DNA from: Escallonia rubra
Taxonomy: Eukaryota > Streptophyta > Magnoliopsida > Escalloniales > Escalloniaceae
Direction of reading: 5' to 3'
Assembly (NCBI GenBank): GCA_033065855.1
Contig: JAVXUO010001872.1
Location: 1 to 64,000 of the forward strand
Length of the DNA: 64,000 nt
Part shown: positions 47,601-58,593 of the stretch, piece by piece
Layout: every line of letters begins with the position of its first letter
Position numbering within the stretch: the first letter of the stretch is position 1
Translations under genes and position numbers: made by a program
Notes under the pieces: model-generated
What the model was told of the DNA's origin: nothing
What the model saw: the letters and a program-made list of their open reading frames with translations, nothing else
The model's database searches: none

Positions 47601-49556
47601 TTTTTCCGAATTTGTTAATGCTTGTTGATAGGATGCATGTTATCATCCTTTTAAATTCGTATGTGGGGAATATTCATAGGATCGGATTCCTTCTATTCCT
47701 CATGCAACCTAAAGTTGACGCTCCGAGGTTACTTGACTTCGAGGCTACTTCGCTCCAAGGTCTCATTCAAGGACAATATGGGACTAATAATTATTCGCCT
47801 TTCATCCTTAGACCTGTGAGGCCTGAGGTTGTTATAAACGAGTATCCCTCGCATGTGTTTTGTCCACACGTCGGTTTAAGCGTCCATTAGTCGCCCACGT
47901 TTAGTCGCGTGTGTTTTCTCATGCGCTCTTCTAGTGGGAGGTATCCTACAGAAGCGGTCAAAAGCAGCGAATTTTATCTTCCCTCCATGATGGACTGGTC
48001 TAGTTACCATCCTCTCGATCTCCCACACACACACACAATGACTAAAGAGAATGAGGAGGATCTCAACCTGCAGCAATGCTACTGTATATATAGAATCGTG
48101 TCTTTCCAACTGTTGATATGGAGGCACTCTCTAAGGTTTTCTGCGAGCAACTCATGATGCACTTAATAGCTCTCTTTCGTGAGTTTTGAAATTTTTTACA
48201 AGCAAGCTTTCCCTGAGAATTTTTTTTCTCTAACAAGTCTTTCTTTGCTCACAAACACTAAAAAGGTTCCAATTAGGCAACCAATGCATGGTGATGACGG
48301 GAACGTTATTGATGGGAGGACTTCTGACGATCATGACCCTTTAAGCAAATTGTTTATCATTTTTTTCTTTTAATTCTGGGACTAAAGGTCCTAGTTTTAG
48401 GATTTTGGCTACTTGTACTGGAGTACAAAGAAATATGAAAGGTAAACAAGATGAACAATTGCTTTGAAGATGAACATCGTCAAGAAGTTACAAGTCAATT
48501 TGCAATTTGCTGTGCAACGGTTTAGTCCCTGAGCAGTGGCCGTGCAAATATAAAGGGTAAGAGTCTCAAAAAAGACAAATGAGAAATCATGCATGACAGA
48601 ATAGATCGCCTTAGGTTGACAAAAATATTCCCCCACAGGCTCAACGCCTGCTTTTGAATTTAATCATGTAAGCCTTCTCTTATTGCTAATTGATCACTTT
48701 TAGCGACAAATACGCGCCTTATGCAACAGATGAAAGGCCACACGTAGCGTTTCGCTAATCAAATGAAAAAGGCCAGAACTCTGCAAGTTGTTCGGCTATA
48801 ATACTAAGAACAGAGATGAAAGATCCAAATGAGAGCCGGCCCCAAAGTCATTTAATATTAGGAGTCTTTCTTTAAAACTAGCATACTGTAAGATGCCTTC
48901 ACAGAACTTCCTGTTCAGGCTTCGCACCATCAAGAGCTCTCCATCTCCGCAACCTCTCCCTGACCGGCTGCGCTTCCTCTACATTTCTCAAAACGCAGCA
49001 ATAAATTAAAGGTGTTTCTCTTTCCCTCTCTCCTTACTATCACTAGTCTTCGCACTTGTTGCTTTCATATTGATATGTTTTAAAAGTCCATACATCATGC
49101 TAAGCAAAAATAACTCTATTGGTAGCGTTTTACTATCTTTTGCTTTTTTTGGTACACTATAGATAACATCTTTCATTTATTCAGCCATAACCATTTAAGC
49201 CATGAAAAAGTTTTGGCTACCATTCGTGTTGTAGGAAAATAGTTACAACCCTTCATATCGCGACAATTAATGATCGTTAAATGTCTTTAGTGACTCTTAT
49301 TAGTGACAATTTAGACGATGGGACTTAGTCTAGGCTTCATGTTGAGATTAGTTCATCTATACATAAATTCACAATTTTTAGTCGCTAAAAGTTACTTAAT
49401 CGATACCTTTGATAAATTTGCATGTCACCATAAGTGCTTTTGAAGCAAATCGAATAGTTTTAACTTTTATATAGGGTTCTCTCTAAAAGATTACTGCCAC
49501 CCCTAAACTTACTACTTCACAGGATTATACATCCAAATTGAAAGGAATTGAAGGCA
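47601..49556. other. Intergenic region upstream of DUF247-4
   Basis: 47601-48600 is unmatched elsewhere in the window and has no convincing gene. 48600-49015 is the DUF247 upstream block (ATCATGTAAGCCTTCTCTTA, CTTCACAGAACTTCCTGTTC). Unlike copies 1 and 2 it has no CACTA remnant beside CACTTTTAGCGACAAATACG. Confidence 0.6.
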
Positions 49557-51034
49557 ATGACGAAGTTCATTATGAGGATCACAGAGGAGCTGGGAGTACT
49601 TCTATCGAGAAACTAACAGAGATGATAAAAATTAATGTGGTCGACGATCGCGATACAATCAGAGAATGGGAAGCCGCCATTAGAGGAGAGCAGAGACATA
49701 CTGGCGTTGCGAACGAGAAAAAGAGAAGAATAATACACAAGATTTCCCCACTCTTGCGAACGGACAAGAGTAACGAAAAAGAGTACGACCCAGTAATTGT
49801 TTCCTTGGGAGTTGGGTCCATACCACCACAAAAAAGTTGAGCTCCAGTTAGCAGAGAAGTTCAAACCTAGAGCACTACTAGAATATGTTTCAGGTTGTGA
49901 CGGCAAAAGCATAAAAGATTTGTACAACAAAGTCTTCGAGATGGTTGACATTGCTAGAAGTTGCTATGTCGAAGGCTCAACGGATGCGTCATGACGAGGA
50001 ATTTTCCCAAATGATGCTCCTAGACGCTTGTTTTATTTTAAGCGTCATATGCAGTGTAGCATCCGAATACAACCCCGCGGAAATGATCATTGGTAAAAAA
50101 TTCACAATAGATTTTGGTGCCGTAATACTACTGCACTACGTACGAGTATCTAGGTGCCTTGGGGTGGGCTAATATATTTCGGGATATGTTTTTACTTGAG
50201 AACCAAGTGCCTTATGAAGTGCTTCGAGTGTTGATCAACTTCAGGTCTGATGTCGGAGATGAACGGGAGGAAACAATGAACAGATTTGTTCATTATATAG
50301 TGCATAGGCAGAGGACTAGTAAGCCAGAAGGAAGCACATTGGGCACTAGCATATCTCAGCGGCGGCCTTCTCATCTCCTTGAAATGTATCGAACATCCTT
50401 TCTCAAGTGTACCAGCAATCAGGAGAGCTCACGCAAATTCGAATTTCGATTTGATGGTGAGCGTGAATATATCAAGTACACACACTCGTGTCGTTCAGCT
50501 ACTGAGCTCAAAGCAAAGGGAATCAACTTTGCGCCTAATACTGGCAAGTCTTTGACGGACATTGGTTTCAACTCGTTCGGCTTTTATGGCCAGCTTGAAA
50601 TCCCTCCCAGGGTTATCATTCCCAGTGCCAAGGCCATTTTCCTAAACTTAATTGCATACGAAATGTGTCCACATACCCCTAACGATTTCAGTGTGACATC
50701 TTATATTGGCTTTATGAAATCACTCATTAATCATCCAAATGACGTGAAACCGCTGAGGTCAAACCACATTCTGTTGAACAAACTCAACAGTGATGAAGAG
50801 CTGGCTAAGTTGTATGCGGAGATAAGCATTCCCACAGTGAACAATTCCATCTTCATGAGCGTTCAAGAAAGAATGCAAGAACACTACAATAGCAGGGCAA
50901 AGACGTGGATGGCGCAAGTGATATCACGGCACCTCAGTAGCCCTTGGGCTGCTATCGCTTTAATTGCTGCAACTTTAATTCTCGTCTTAACCTTTATTCA
51001 GACCTACTTCACAATCTCTCCTCGCTCCAGCTAG
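49557..51034 (+). pseudogene. DUF247-4, frameshifted pseudogene
   Basis: Full-length homologue of DUF247-1 and -3 in at least four frames. The ATG at 49557 is out of frame with what follows because one base is missing before GAGGATCAC. Further shifts lie near 49805-49835 (extra bases around TTGGGAGTTGGG), near 49985 (GCGTCATGACG) and near 50140 (CACTACGTACGAG). From about 50159 to 51034 the frame is open for 291 residues with all C-terminal DUF247 blocks and the membrane anchor, ending PRSS. No functional whole protein is expected. A shorter protein from an internal ATG is possible but unsupported. Confidence 0.88.
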
Positions 51035-51342
51035 TGAGTAATGGGGATCATCTGTCAAAGTCGAGCAGACTAATGAAATCCGTGCTTACCATCATTAGTA
51101 GCTTACAATAGAAAATTATTTGCAAACCTCGCTGCAGTCGGGACTCTGCTTAGAGAAGATAGGACGAGTCAGAAATCATCATAAGAATCACAAGAGCTTA
51201 TGGCTCTCAAATTGCTAGAATGAGCCGAAAGCTTCTCAACCAGCCACTTGATTCATGGTGAAGGGCCCTAAGACCGTGTCTAAATAAGGGAAGGTGATAT
51301 GAGTATAACACCCAAACAGGGAGCTTCGACTTCCTGAAGAGT
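51035..51342. repeat. DUF247-4 3' flank (start of spacer S4)
   Basis: GTGAGTAATGGGGATCATCT ... CACCCAAACAGGGAGCTTCG as in the other copies. It is broken at CTTCGACTTCCTG by about 1.95 kb of foreign DNA and resumes at about 53298. Confidence 0.75.
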
Positions 51343-53297
51343 TACATGCAGGGTGTTGCTGCTAAAAATATGTTAAGCGTATGCTCCAGAACCCTAGCCT
51401 AGACAATGACCTACAAGATAAAAAAAAACGAGTGACCGTCGGGTGGGGTTCCCGACGGAGAACTCTCTGATACTTAAGTCAGAGTGCAGCTACAGGGTAG
51501 AACTCTGAAAAAGCAGGAAAAGACTGGGTGTCTGTGGCGAGCCCCCCTATCTGATAAGACACAAGACATTAAGCATGTAAAATTGACGATCTCGTGAAAT
51601 ATAAAGCCCCTCCGTCTGAGAAGGCATGAATATAAAAATGGCTTTTCAGTCTATATATTAGGTTGATCGCAAGAAGTCCCGTAGGAGCAATAAAAATACA
51701 GAAGACCATAATCTGCCTGTTCGGCTGGACGAGCATATAAAGTTAAAGGACGAGGAGTCCGTTTGAGCAAGATGTCACTGATGATAAAACAGAGGACGTG
51801 AAGTTCGTCTGAGCAGGATATCACTAGGTGATCATTAAAGAAGTCGCCGCAGTTTATCGATATACTGCGCGGTAGCTAGATTCGATTTGCTGGTGGCATA
51901 AGCACGAGCTTGCAATTATACCATACATAATATCGATGCTATCAGCAAGGGTTGGCGATTGCTCTGATTCACTAGAGCATTGGCAGTGTGCATGCTCTTT
52001 TATTGTAGGATCAGCTTATCAATCTGCAGTGATGCGTATATGACACAAATCACGAGATAATATGTGAGATCTAATTGGCTAGATGCTGCCAAAGAAGCCC
52101 TAAGCATGACTTGTAGTTGTTGAGCACTGTGAATTTGTTCCTTGCTTGCGAGACGGTCTATATGTCATTGTTGATGCTCGCAGGCACAGTTTACTACCTT
52201 GCCACGGGAAAAGCACGTGACAGAACAAATATCCTTTAATGTAATAAAGCATATGAACATACAAGTGCAACTGTAGTTTTAACACATAAATAATAGCGAT
52301 GTTCATACACCGCGGCCCCATTAGGACTTTGTCGGTTAGCCTACAGGGGTGCGCTGCACTGCGTGTCGCAAGTGAGCTCAAAAAAGTTGTAGCAGTCGGT
52401 AAGATTCGACATGCAATGTATCCGCGCCAATTGACGCGAGTGGATAATGCTAGACCAAAAAAGAACGTAGGTCTAGGTAACATAGAAGTGCACAATGAGT
52501 AGCCTTTGGAAGGCTTGCTAGTGCCACTAATCGTAGTCGCTTTATTTTTATTGACGCGGCATGCATATAAAATGTGCACATAATTTTAAATTGGTCTCTT
52601 TCCTTTAAAAGGTTAATGCTTTAAAATGTACGTGGTCTAAGTCGAATAAGTAAGACCTTTTGGGTCTTAAGTATAGACACTTCTCATATATAAAAAGTCT
52701 AATGCTTTTAATAACGTGGCATATGTGGAATGTTTTAAGACCCTATGGGTGTAAAACATAAGTATGCTTCTTCTTTTTTAATGGAGTAAAAGCGTAATTC
52801 TTATAAAAAGAAAAGGATACACCTGATTGTGCCTTCCTCCTTTGCAAAATGGAACAGCCATGGCATTGACGTACCTGCGGCCATCCTCCGCCGACGATTT
52901 GGTGCTGGTCATCGCCGGTGGATCCAAATCAGGACACTTCTCCTTGGGGTCGTCAATCGCAGACAAAGGCCTTCCATTTGTTCCCGGCAGAAGACTCTTT
53001 AATGCTTAAGTCAAAGTTCAACTACATGAAAGGGACTCTAAAAAAGCAAGAAAGATTGTTTCTCTGTGTGTAGTTGTTTGCGTATCTGGGGGTAGCCCCC
53101 TTAATATAGTTGTAGGTAGAAGACCCCTAGTAGGACTAGGTCGTGAGCCAGATGTGTGAGGATCGCGTTAAGATCCTTGAGGATCACGTCACGATATCTG
53201 AGGACTCTTTTAGAATCTTAATTATCAATCTCGTAGATTTATCCAATTTGATTGGGAATGTAAGGTGTCTCAATTGGGAGTTTATATTTAAGTTATG
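51343..53297. mobile_element. LTR-retroelement-like fossil inserted in spacer S4
   Basis: About 1.95 kb absent from the other spacer copies. Two loosely similar stretches, near 51460-51560 and 52985-53110, share CTTAAGTCA(G/A)AGT, a GCA(A/G)GAAA-type run and a TAGCCCCC / GAGCCCCC word. Such words are common in LTRs of plant retroelements, which suggests a very degraded pair of LTR-type ends. No structural or polymerase coding region is recognisable. It looks old and broken in many places. Family uncertain. Confidence 0.35.
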
Positions 53298-54661
53298 TCA
53301 CAGGGATGGAAGATTCTGAAGAAGGGGATGTGATGGAGGCTAACAAGGGGGCTGATAGCTTGGCAAATCTGGATGGACCTATGAATGCAACTGAGCAGCC
53401 AAGGCATGCAGACCTTTCTTGAGAATACTTTGGGTAATCTGTTAAGTTTCCTTTTGGGCTATTAGCCCCTTTATGTATTCAAAACTAAAAAACTTCTGGT
53501 GTTCTCGTCAACCACCCTGTTGTCGGCTCTTGATCCCTGTTATAAGGCTGTTGGCCAGATATCAGCCTTTGAGGGAGCATTTAAACAGGAATAAAAAATG
53601 GTTAGCTTCAAACAATCATCACCTAGCTCCGCCGAATCCTCTAAATGTACCAAAGTAAATCTTCTTTGTTCTCAACTCGGAGATCTAAAAAGACTTCAAC
53701 AGCGTTGTCAACAAGGTTACGTGAAACTTATTTTCAGCTAGTTTCATATTGAGTGACTCCCTTCATCCAAGTTCGGGTCGGTGGTGTCCATCCCCATACC
53801 GCAAGAACCGAGTATCAATGCATCAATCACTTTTCGCACTTACATCTGTTATCAACCGCCAACTTCCGGCTTTTACTCCCCATTTTTGTCCAATGAAGTG
53901 CATCCATTTCTGGTCCATAAATTCTCATCAAGACAAAGTGTTGCATCTCCCAACTGCAAGAACTCTCATGGAAGCCCCGAGAGAAGCTCCAACGTCGATT
54001 ACATGTATTAGTGAACTAAACCAAACATTCATTTCAATATTGAGGAACGAAACAAAATACGCCACGCGATTGCAAGATCGTAGCCATATTTAGAGACGCG
54101 ATTGTTGGTACTACCAACTTACATGCGTTAGACCATAACTAATCCAACACTTAAAAGTGGACATAAGTGCCGTTCTACCGTCTAGCGACAAAAGATAATT
54201 TTTTACTTCGACAACCAAGGAAAATATTGAATAATACTTGGAAATCGATCGACAACGAGGTTGGAAAATGATCATTTCAGCTTTACTAAAGGCTTGCTGC
54301 TTTCCTCCAAAGCCATGTTGTTTATGCATGTGCTTTCTTTGCTGCACTTTGTTGTACTTTCCAGAGCCAAACGTTAGTTTGGGCTCTTTAAGTTGTAAGT
54401 TATTGTCTTAGTAATAAAATTTCTGTTTCAACCAAAAAAAAAAAAAAAAAAAAAAAAAAAGGCTTGCTGCGATGATTATCGATCTATGAAAATGGCTCAA
54501 AAGTGCAAAGAAGATGTACAAAAACCTATTGCCCCTGCCTTGCTTTTCCTCTCCATGATGATAACTGAATTGATAGCTTACACAAAGTAGAATACAAAAG
54601 TATATATATGTCAATTAGTGACAAATGCAAATGAATTAATCACATCCAACCCACAAAAAGG
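53298..54661. repeat. DUF247-ATPD spacer module, S4 (next to the intact ATPD gene)
   Basis: GGAAGATTCTGAAGAAGGGG ... TGTTGTCGGCTCTTGATCCC ... TCCATTTCTGGTCCATAAAT, leading into the 3' flank of the intact ATPD gene. This is probably the parental arrangement from which S1-S3 were copied. A retroposed piece at 54301 interrupts it. Confidence 0.75.
54301..54457 (+). mobile_element. Retroposed 3'-end sequence with poly(A) and target duplication
   Basis: About 160 bp ending in AATAAAATTTCTGTTTC and a run of over 20 A. It is flanked by direct repeats AAAGGCTTGCTGC (54288-54300 and ending 54470). Other spacer copies have a single uninterrupted GGCTTG(C/T) site (for example at 42163). This is a poly(A)-RNA insertion by LINE machinery: a 5'-truncated LINE or a processed mRNA end. 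The source gene is not recognised. Confidence 0.82.
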
Positions 54662-55414
54662 TCATACAGCAAGCTGAACATCCCCAATGTCGAGCTGAGC
54701 GGCGATCTCTTCAAGCTGCTTCTTCACGCTCATGTCAATCAGCTTCGACCCCGAGCTGCCGTACCTGATCGTGAAACCAGCGACCAACGAGGGGTCAATC
54801 ACCGTCTTGATCCTCACATTCTTCGACCCAGTAAGCCGCTGCACCCCCTTGGCGATCTGGGCCAGGTGCTGCGACTCCAGCTGCACCACCGAGGTGACAA
54901 CGGCCAGCTCCGTGTCGGTCGGTCTGTTGTACACCAGCTCGAACTCCTTGACTATGTCCTTCATCAGGTCGATCCGCTTCATGTCGATGAGTATGTTCAA
55001 GAAGTTGGCAATGTGGGGCTGGATCTTCGACGAGGCGGTGATTTCGTCGATCACCTGGCGTTTCTTCTCCAGGCTGATGATGGGGCTGGTGAAGAAGTCG
55101 AACACCTCGGGGTCGGCGAACATCTTGTCGATCTTCTCCATGTCGGCGGCGGTGGACTCCAGGGTTCCGTTGGACTTGGCAACGTCAGCTAGGGCGGTGG
55201 CGTAGCTGCCCGCCGCCGAGTCCGCCATCCTGGCGCCGGACGCTCCGCCGTTTGGCCGCGGCTTGGTGGCGAGTTTGGCGGCCAGTTTCGGGAGTCTTAG
55301 GGATGTGAGGCCGCCGGTGGTGAATGTGGACTGGAGGGGCTTGCCGGAGGCGATGGGCGGAGACGGCGGCGATCGGGATTGGAAGGTGATTAGGGTTTGC
55401 TGAAGGGCGGCCAT
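54662..55414 (-). CDS. ATPD: ATP synthase delta chain, chloroplastic
   Basis: Intact intronless 250-residue protein of the OSCP/delta family. It links the CF1 head to the peripheral stalk of the thylakoid ATP synthase. Residues 1 to about 65 form a Ser/Pro/Lys-rich plastid transit peptide (MAALQQTLITFQSRSPPSPP start). The mature part begins near AAGSYATALADVAKSNGTLE. The N-terminal helical domain includes ISLEKKRQVIDEI and IANFLNILIDMKRIDLMKDI. The C-terminal domain carries the hallmark KNVRIKTVIDPSLVAGFTIR and GSKLIDMSVKKQLEEIAAQL. Length and layout match the family, as does the intronless structure known in Arabidopsis. The base composition is much more GC-rich than its surroundings. It is convergent with the DUF247 genes, and three truncated 3' copies lie at 25791, 29684 and 42397. 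Confidence 0.96.
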   Translation of the reverse strand: MAALQQTLITFQSRSPPSPPIASGKPLQSTFTTGGLTSLRLPKLAAKLATKPRPNGGASGARMADSAAGSYATALADVAKSNGTLESTAADMEKIDKMFADPEVFDFFTSPIISLEKKRQVIDEITASSKIQPHIANFLNILIDMKRIDLMKDIVKEFELVYNRPTDTELAVVTSVVQLESQHLAQIAKGVQRLTGSKNVRIKTVIDPSLVAGFTIRYGSSGSKLIDMSVKKQLEEIAAQLDIGDVQLAV

Positions 55415-56067
55415 TTTTACCGGCGATTAGTGGGAGGGGGGAAGAGGGAAAAGGGTGTGCGAGAGTTTTGGGGATTTTCTATTTGTTTCTGGTGGGTTTT
55501 GGATAAGAAGGGATGGTGGCGATTTTGAGAGGTGGGGTGATCGACGGTAGGGGAAGGGATTGAAATCTAGTGATGGCGGAGAAGGATGGCCTCTAATTCT
55601 GGAGGAGATAAGGAGTTTGAGGTGTGTGCTTCACATTTGAGCAAACAAATTTGGGTGATGTGACCACTATGAATGTCCTTTGTTTTCTGTTACTCGGTAG
55701 ACTTAAGATTTTTCTTGAATTTGCAAATAAGGATCGGTTCAGCGGTTCAAAGGATCTCGATCTAAGTTTTTCATTTGGGTTTGAATCATGCCCGCCGCAC
55801 TTATTGGTGAAAAATTTATGTCATCCCCCTGCATGTGCTCTACACACGAGTCTTTGTGCACTTCGGTTCTGACATAGGTGCGGAAATCGAGAGCTCAGAT
55901 GTATGCGGCGGCCTTGTAGGTCCCCGAGGCGCAATACTCCCTATCGGTTAGATTAAAGCCTTACGCTCAAGTCTTTTTAGCACCAAATAAAAAGATCTCC
56001 CTTGAATTAGTTACCTCAATTTTCTCGTAAAGGTATTGCTTTATCAAGGAGTGCTTTTAAGCATATA
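55415..56067. other. ATPD 5' flank
   Basis: Presumed promoter and 5' UTR of ATPD (minus strand). The first 160 bp upstream of the ATG are rich in pyrimidine on the coding strand (CCCTCTTCCCCCCTCCC-like), as in many plant leader regions. No motif can be assigned firmly. 55600-56060 holds nothing recognisable. Confidence 0.5.
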
Positions 56068-56640
56068 AGCGTGAACACCAAACTGATCAAATTGAATTAT
56101 TCAATAATTTTAACGGTTCAGTTTCACATTTCTCAAATCGACATTGGTTCGGTTCGATAAATAAATCACTTTTTTGCAACTGATCACAAACCGAACATAA
56201 CCGACTTATGATATATTATTCTACTCTCAGTGATTGTATTGATAATTTTTACAAACATGGTACTAAGCAAGGTTAAATAAACAAAACCTTGAAGATTAAA
56301 AGAAAAGAAAATAGCGAGAACACTTATAGCACGAAAGACTAGTGCTCAATATCTCTCCATCTATCACAACAAAGCAGATAGGGCATCGTCTTCCGTAAGT
56401 CCAGAATTCATGGTCCGATATTCACTCATTAAGTAATTACGTTACGATTATGTATGATGACTCATTCTTTTTCGTACATCAATGACAAACGCACAAATGA
56501 GCTTTCATGTGATATAATGCTTATATCTTATGTTACGAGCACTTAAATATTGAGCATAACAAGATAATGTGCAAGTAAGATAAAATATAGCTTCAATTTT
56601 GAATAACATTTACATCGATAGTAGGTGTGTAAAGGGCTAA
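56068..56640. repeat. Repeat C
   Basis: Third copy of the sequence in repeats A and B (CACTTATAGCACGAAAGACT, AAGCAGATAGGGCATCGTCT). It lies upstream of the intact ATPD gene and is more diverged than A and B are from each other. Confidence 0.7.
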
Positions 56641-56984
56641 ATTTATTGACTTAGTGCACAACGATCGAGAGCGACCAAACGTTTAAACCAACTAAACCGA
56701 TGGTATTTGTTAGGTTCAGTTCAAAACTTTTCAAATCAAAGGGTAAATTTTTGAGTTGCGAATTACTCCTAAAGCGAATCAAATTGAACCGTGTTCACCC
56801 TATAAAGGGCTGGGTTGGAATTTTTTTGTTCAAAAGTCCTTTGTATTCCATTAATGTTCAAGATACGTAAACATTCAGCATTCCATCACTAATCTAAAAT
56901 CCAAACTATACAGTTGCAGGGGCAGAGCCACGCTTGTACGAGGGGGGGCTATTGTACCCCTTCAGATTTTGGATATATATATAT
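56641..56984. other. Intergenic region with a hAT-like terminus and TA tract
   Basis: At 56917 CAGGGGCAGAGCCACGC matches a hAT terminal sequence (compare CAGGGGCGGAGGCA at 38898) but has no partner in the window. A short (TA)n tract (56973-56984) leads straight into the next element. Confidence 0.5.
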
Positions 56985-57330
56985 GGGAGCTGATCCCTTG
57001 ACAGCGCTGGCAAATGGAGTTAAGTTGCCAACGCGATCTGGCCGTCCACGCGCGATCTGTGGACGGTCCAGATCTTTTTTTTGCAATTTTTTTAAGTCTG
57101 TCCGCCACATTATGTAGCGGACAGTATTTTTGACAAATATACCCTTATTCCCGTCCGCTACATTATGTAGCGGACGGAATTTTCTGACATTTTTTTCTCT
57201 CTCTCCATTAATGCTCTGACGGTCCAAATATTTTTTTTACTTTTTTTTTAAGTTCGTCCGCTACATAATGTAGCGGACGATTTTTTGACAAAAATATCAT
57301 CATGTTCCATCCGCTACATTATGTAGCGGA

Positions 57331-57867
57331 GGAGTAGGCAGACATTATTTTTTTGTTCTGTCCTTTCTCTTTCTCTGTCCTTCCTCGACCACAGCAACAG
57401 GATGAGGTCACCCCCCCTCTCTCTCTCTCTACCCTCCTCTCTCTCAACCAGAGTATCCAACTCAAGGGCTGACTGATATCATGGCCGAAGAAACCCAGAA
57501 ATCGGCTGCAGAGGCCCCAGCGCCCGCGGCTGCAGAAGTCGTCGCGGTCTCCGATGTGCCGGAGGCCGAGAAACCCACCGCCGCCATCGCCGAGAAAGAT
57601 GCGACGCCGGAGCCTGTGAAGGAGCCGGCGACGGCGGAGGAAGAGAAGATCACCGAGTCGGCGTCGTTCAAGGAGGAGACCAACGTCGCCGGTGAGCTCG
57701 CCGACCCAGAGAAGAAGGCCGTGGACGAACTCAAGCAGCTGGTCCAGGAGGCCCTCAACAAGCACGAGTTCACCGCCCCTCCTCCGCCACCGCCGGCCAA
57801 GGAGGAAGAGAAGCCCGTAGAGGCTGCACCGTCCAGGAGGCCCATATCCCTTTCCATCAAGCCATAG
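57331..57867 (+). pseudogene. Patellin (SEC14-GOLD protein) N-terminal fragment inside the transposon
   Basis: An open frame of 128 codons at 57481-57867 starts MAEETQKSAAEAPAPAAAEV and includes ESASFKEETN and KKAVDELKQLVQEALNKHEF, the acidic N-terminal region of patellins. The SEC14 lipid-binding and GOLD domains are absent. 57331-57480 is pyrimidine-rich leader-like sequence, presumably the captured 5' UTR. After about residue 120 the frame runs into antisense PPR sequence, which supplies PISLSIKP and the stop, so the frame is a chimera. It could be transcribed with its own captured leader, but no patellin function is possible. Confidence 0.8.
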
Positions 57868-57938
57868 AAAACCTTCCTCCCCGAACCCATATCCCCACAC
57901 TTGCAATACATATCGATTAAAGCAGACTGAATAAACAA
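57846..57938 (-). pseudogene. PPR-protein fragment (antisense, captured)
   Basis: The minus strand reads LFIQSALIDMYCKCGD then MGSGRKVFYGLMERD, a typical pentatricopeptide-repeat stretch. It is about 31 codons, joined directly to the patellin piece in opposite orientation. It must come from a different gene, so the element carries parts of at least two loci. Confidence 0.72.
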
Positions 57939-58549
57939 CTGCTGCCATGGGGGGAAGAAGAGCAAGAGGGCTGTCAAGGTTTTAAACGAGAAATTGAACC
58001 TTCCACTTCTTCTTCATCCGTTCACGCCATTGATCTCTAGGTTGAGCTTCTTCATCCAGCCCAGCAGTGTTGTGGGCTGTTGTCATTGCTGCAAGGAGGA
58101 TGGAGAGGAGAGAGAGAGAGAGAGAGAGAGTGAAGAAGAAGAAGAAATGAGGGGACATGAGAGGCAGATATGTCAGGAGAAGAGAAAAGGAGTCTGTCTC
58201 TGTCTGTCCGCTACATAATGTAGCGGATGGAACATGATGATATTTTTGTCAAAAAATCGTCCGCTACATTATGTAGCGGACGAACTTAAAAAAAAAGTAA
58301 AAAAAATATTTGGACCGTCAGAGCATTAATGGAGAGAGAGAAAAAAATGTCAGAAAATTCCGTCCGCTACATAATGTAGCGGACGGGAATAAGGGTATAT
58401 TTGTCAAAAATACTGTCCGCTACATAATGTGGCGGACAGACTTAAAAAAATTGCAAAAAAAAGATCTAGACCGTCCACAGATCGCGCGTGGACGGCCAGA
58501 TCGCGTTGGCAACTTAACTCCATTTGCCAGCGCTGTCAAGGGATCAGCT

Positions 58550-58552
<3 letters not shown>

Positions 58553-58591
<39 letters not shown>
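58553..58591. repeat. (TA)n tract between two transposons
   Basis: 39 bp of TA separate the right end of the patellin-carrying element (GATCAGCTCCC) from the left end of the next (GGGCCGATCCCC). Confidence 0.95.

Positions 58592-58593
<2 letters not shown>

Larger units (their letters stand above)
56985..58552. mobile_element. Pack-MULE-like element with 346-bp TIRs and captured gene pieces
   Basis: Terminal inverted repeats 56985-57330 and 58207-58552 match closely over their whole length, starting GGGAGCTGATCCCTTGACAG. Each TIR has four near-palindromes of form TCCGCTACAT-N-ATGTAGCGGA. Both ends abut (TA)n, so a target duplication cannot be read. The interior holds a patellin N-terminal piece, an antisense PPR piece and an unidentified stretch (57960-58200). 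No transposase. Calling it a MULE rests on the long TIRs and the gene-fragment content. Confidence 0.82.

Noticed and set aside
49538-49840. DUF247-4 beginning at an upstream TTG codon
   Set aside because: TTG is not a normal plant start, and the homologous ATG (49557) is out of frame; I treat the copy as a pseudogene.
52100-52579. 159-codon open frame on the minus strand
   Set aside because: Lies in the degraded LTR-like insertion and has no recognisable domain.
54732-55205. Plus-strand frames opposite ATPD
   Set aside because: Shadow of the GC-rich ATPD coding sequence; the minus-strand protein is unambiguous.
57319-57948. 209-codon open frame on the minus strand
   Set aside because: Antisense of the GC-rich patellin fragment; its residues are a low-complexity shadow (Gly/Arg/Leu) without family features.
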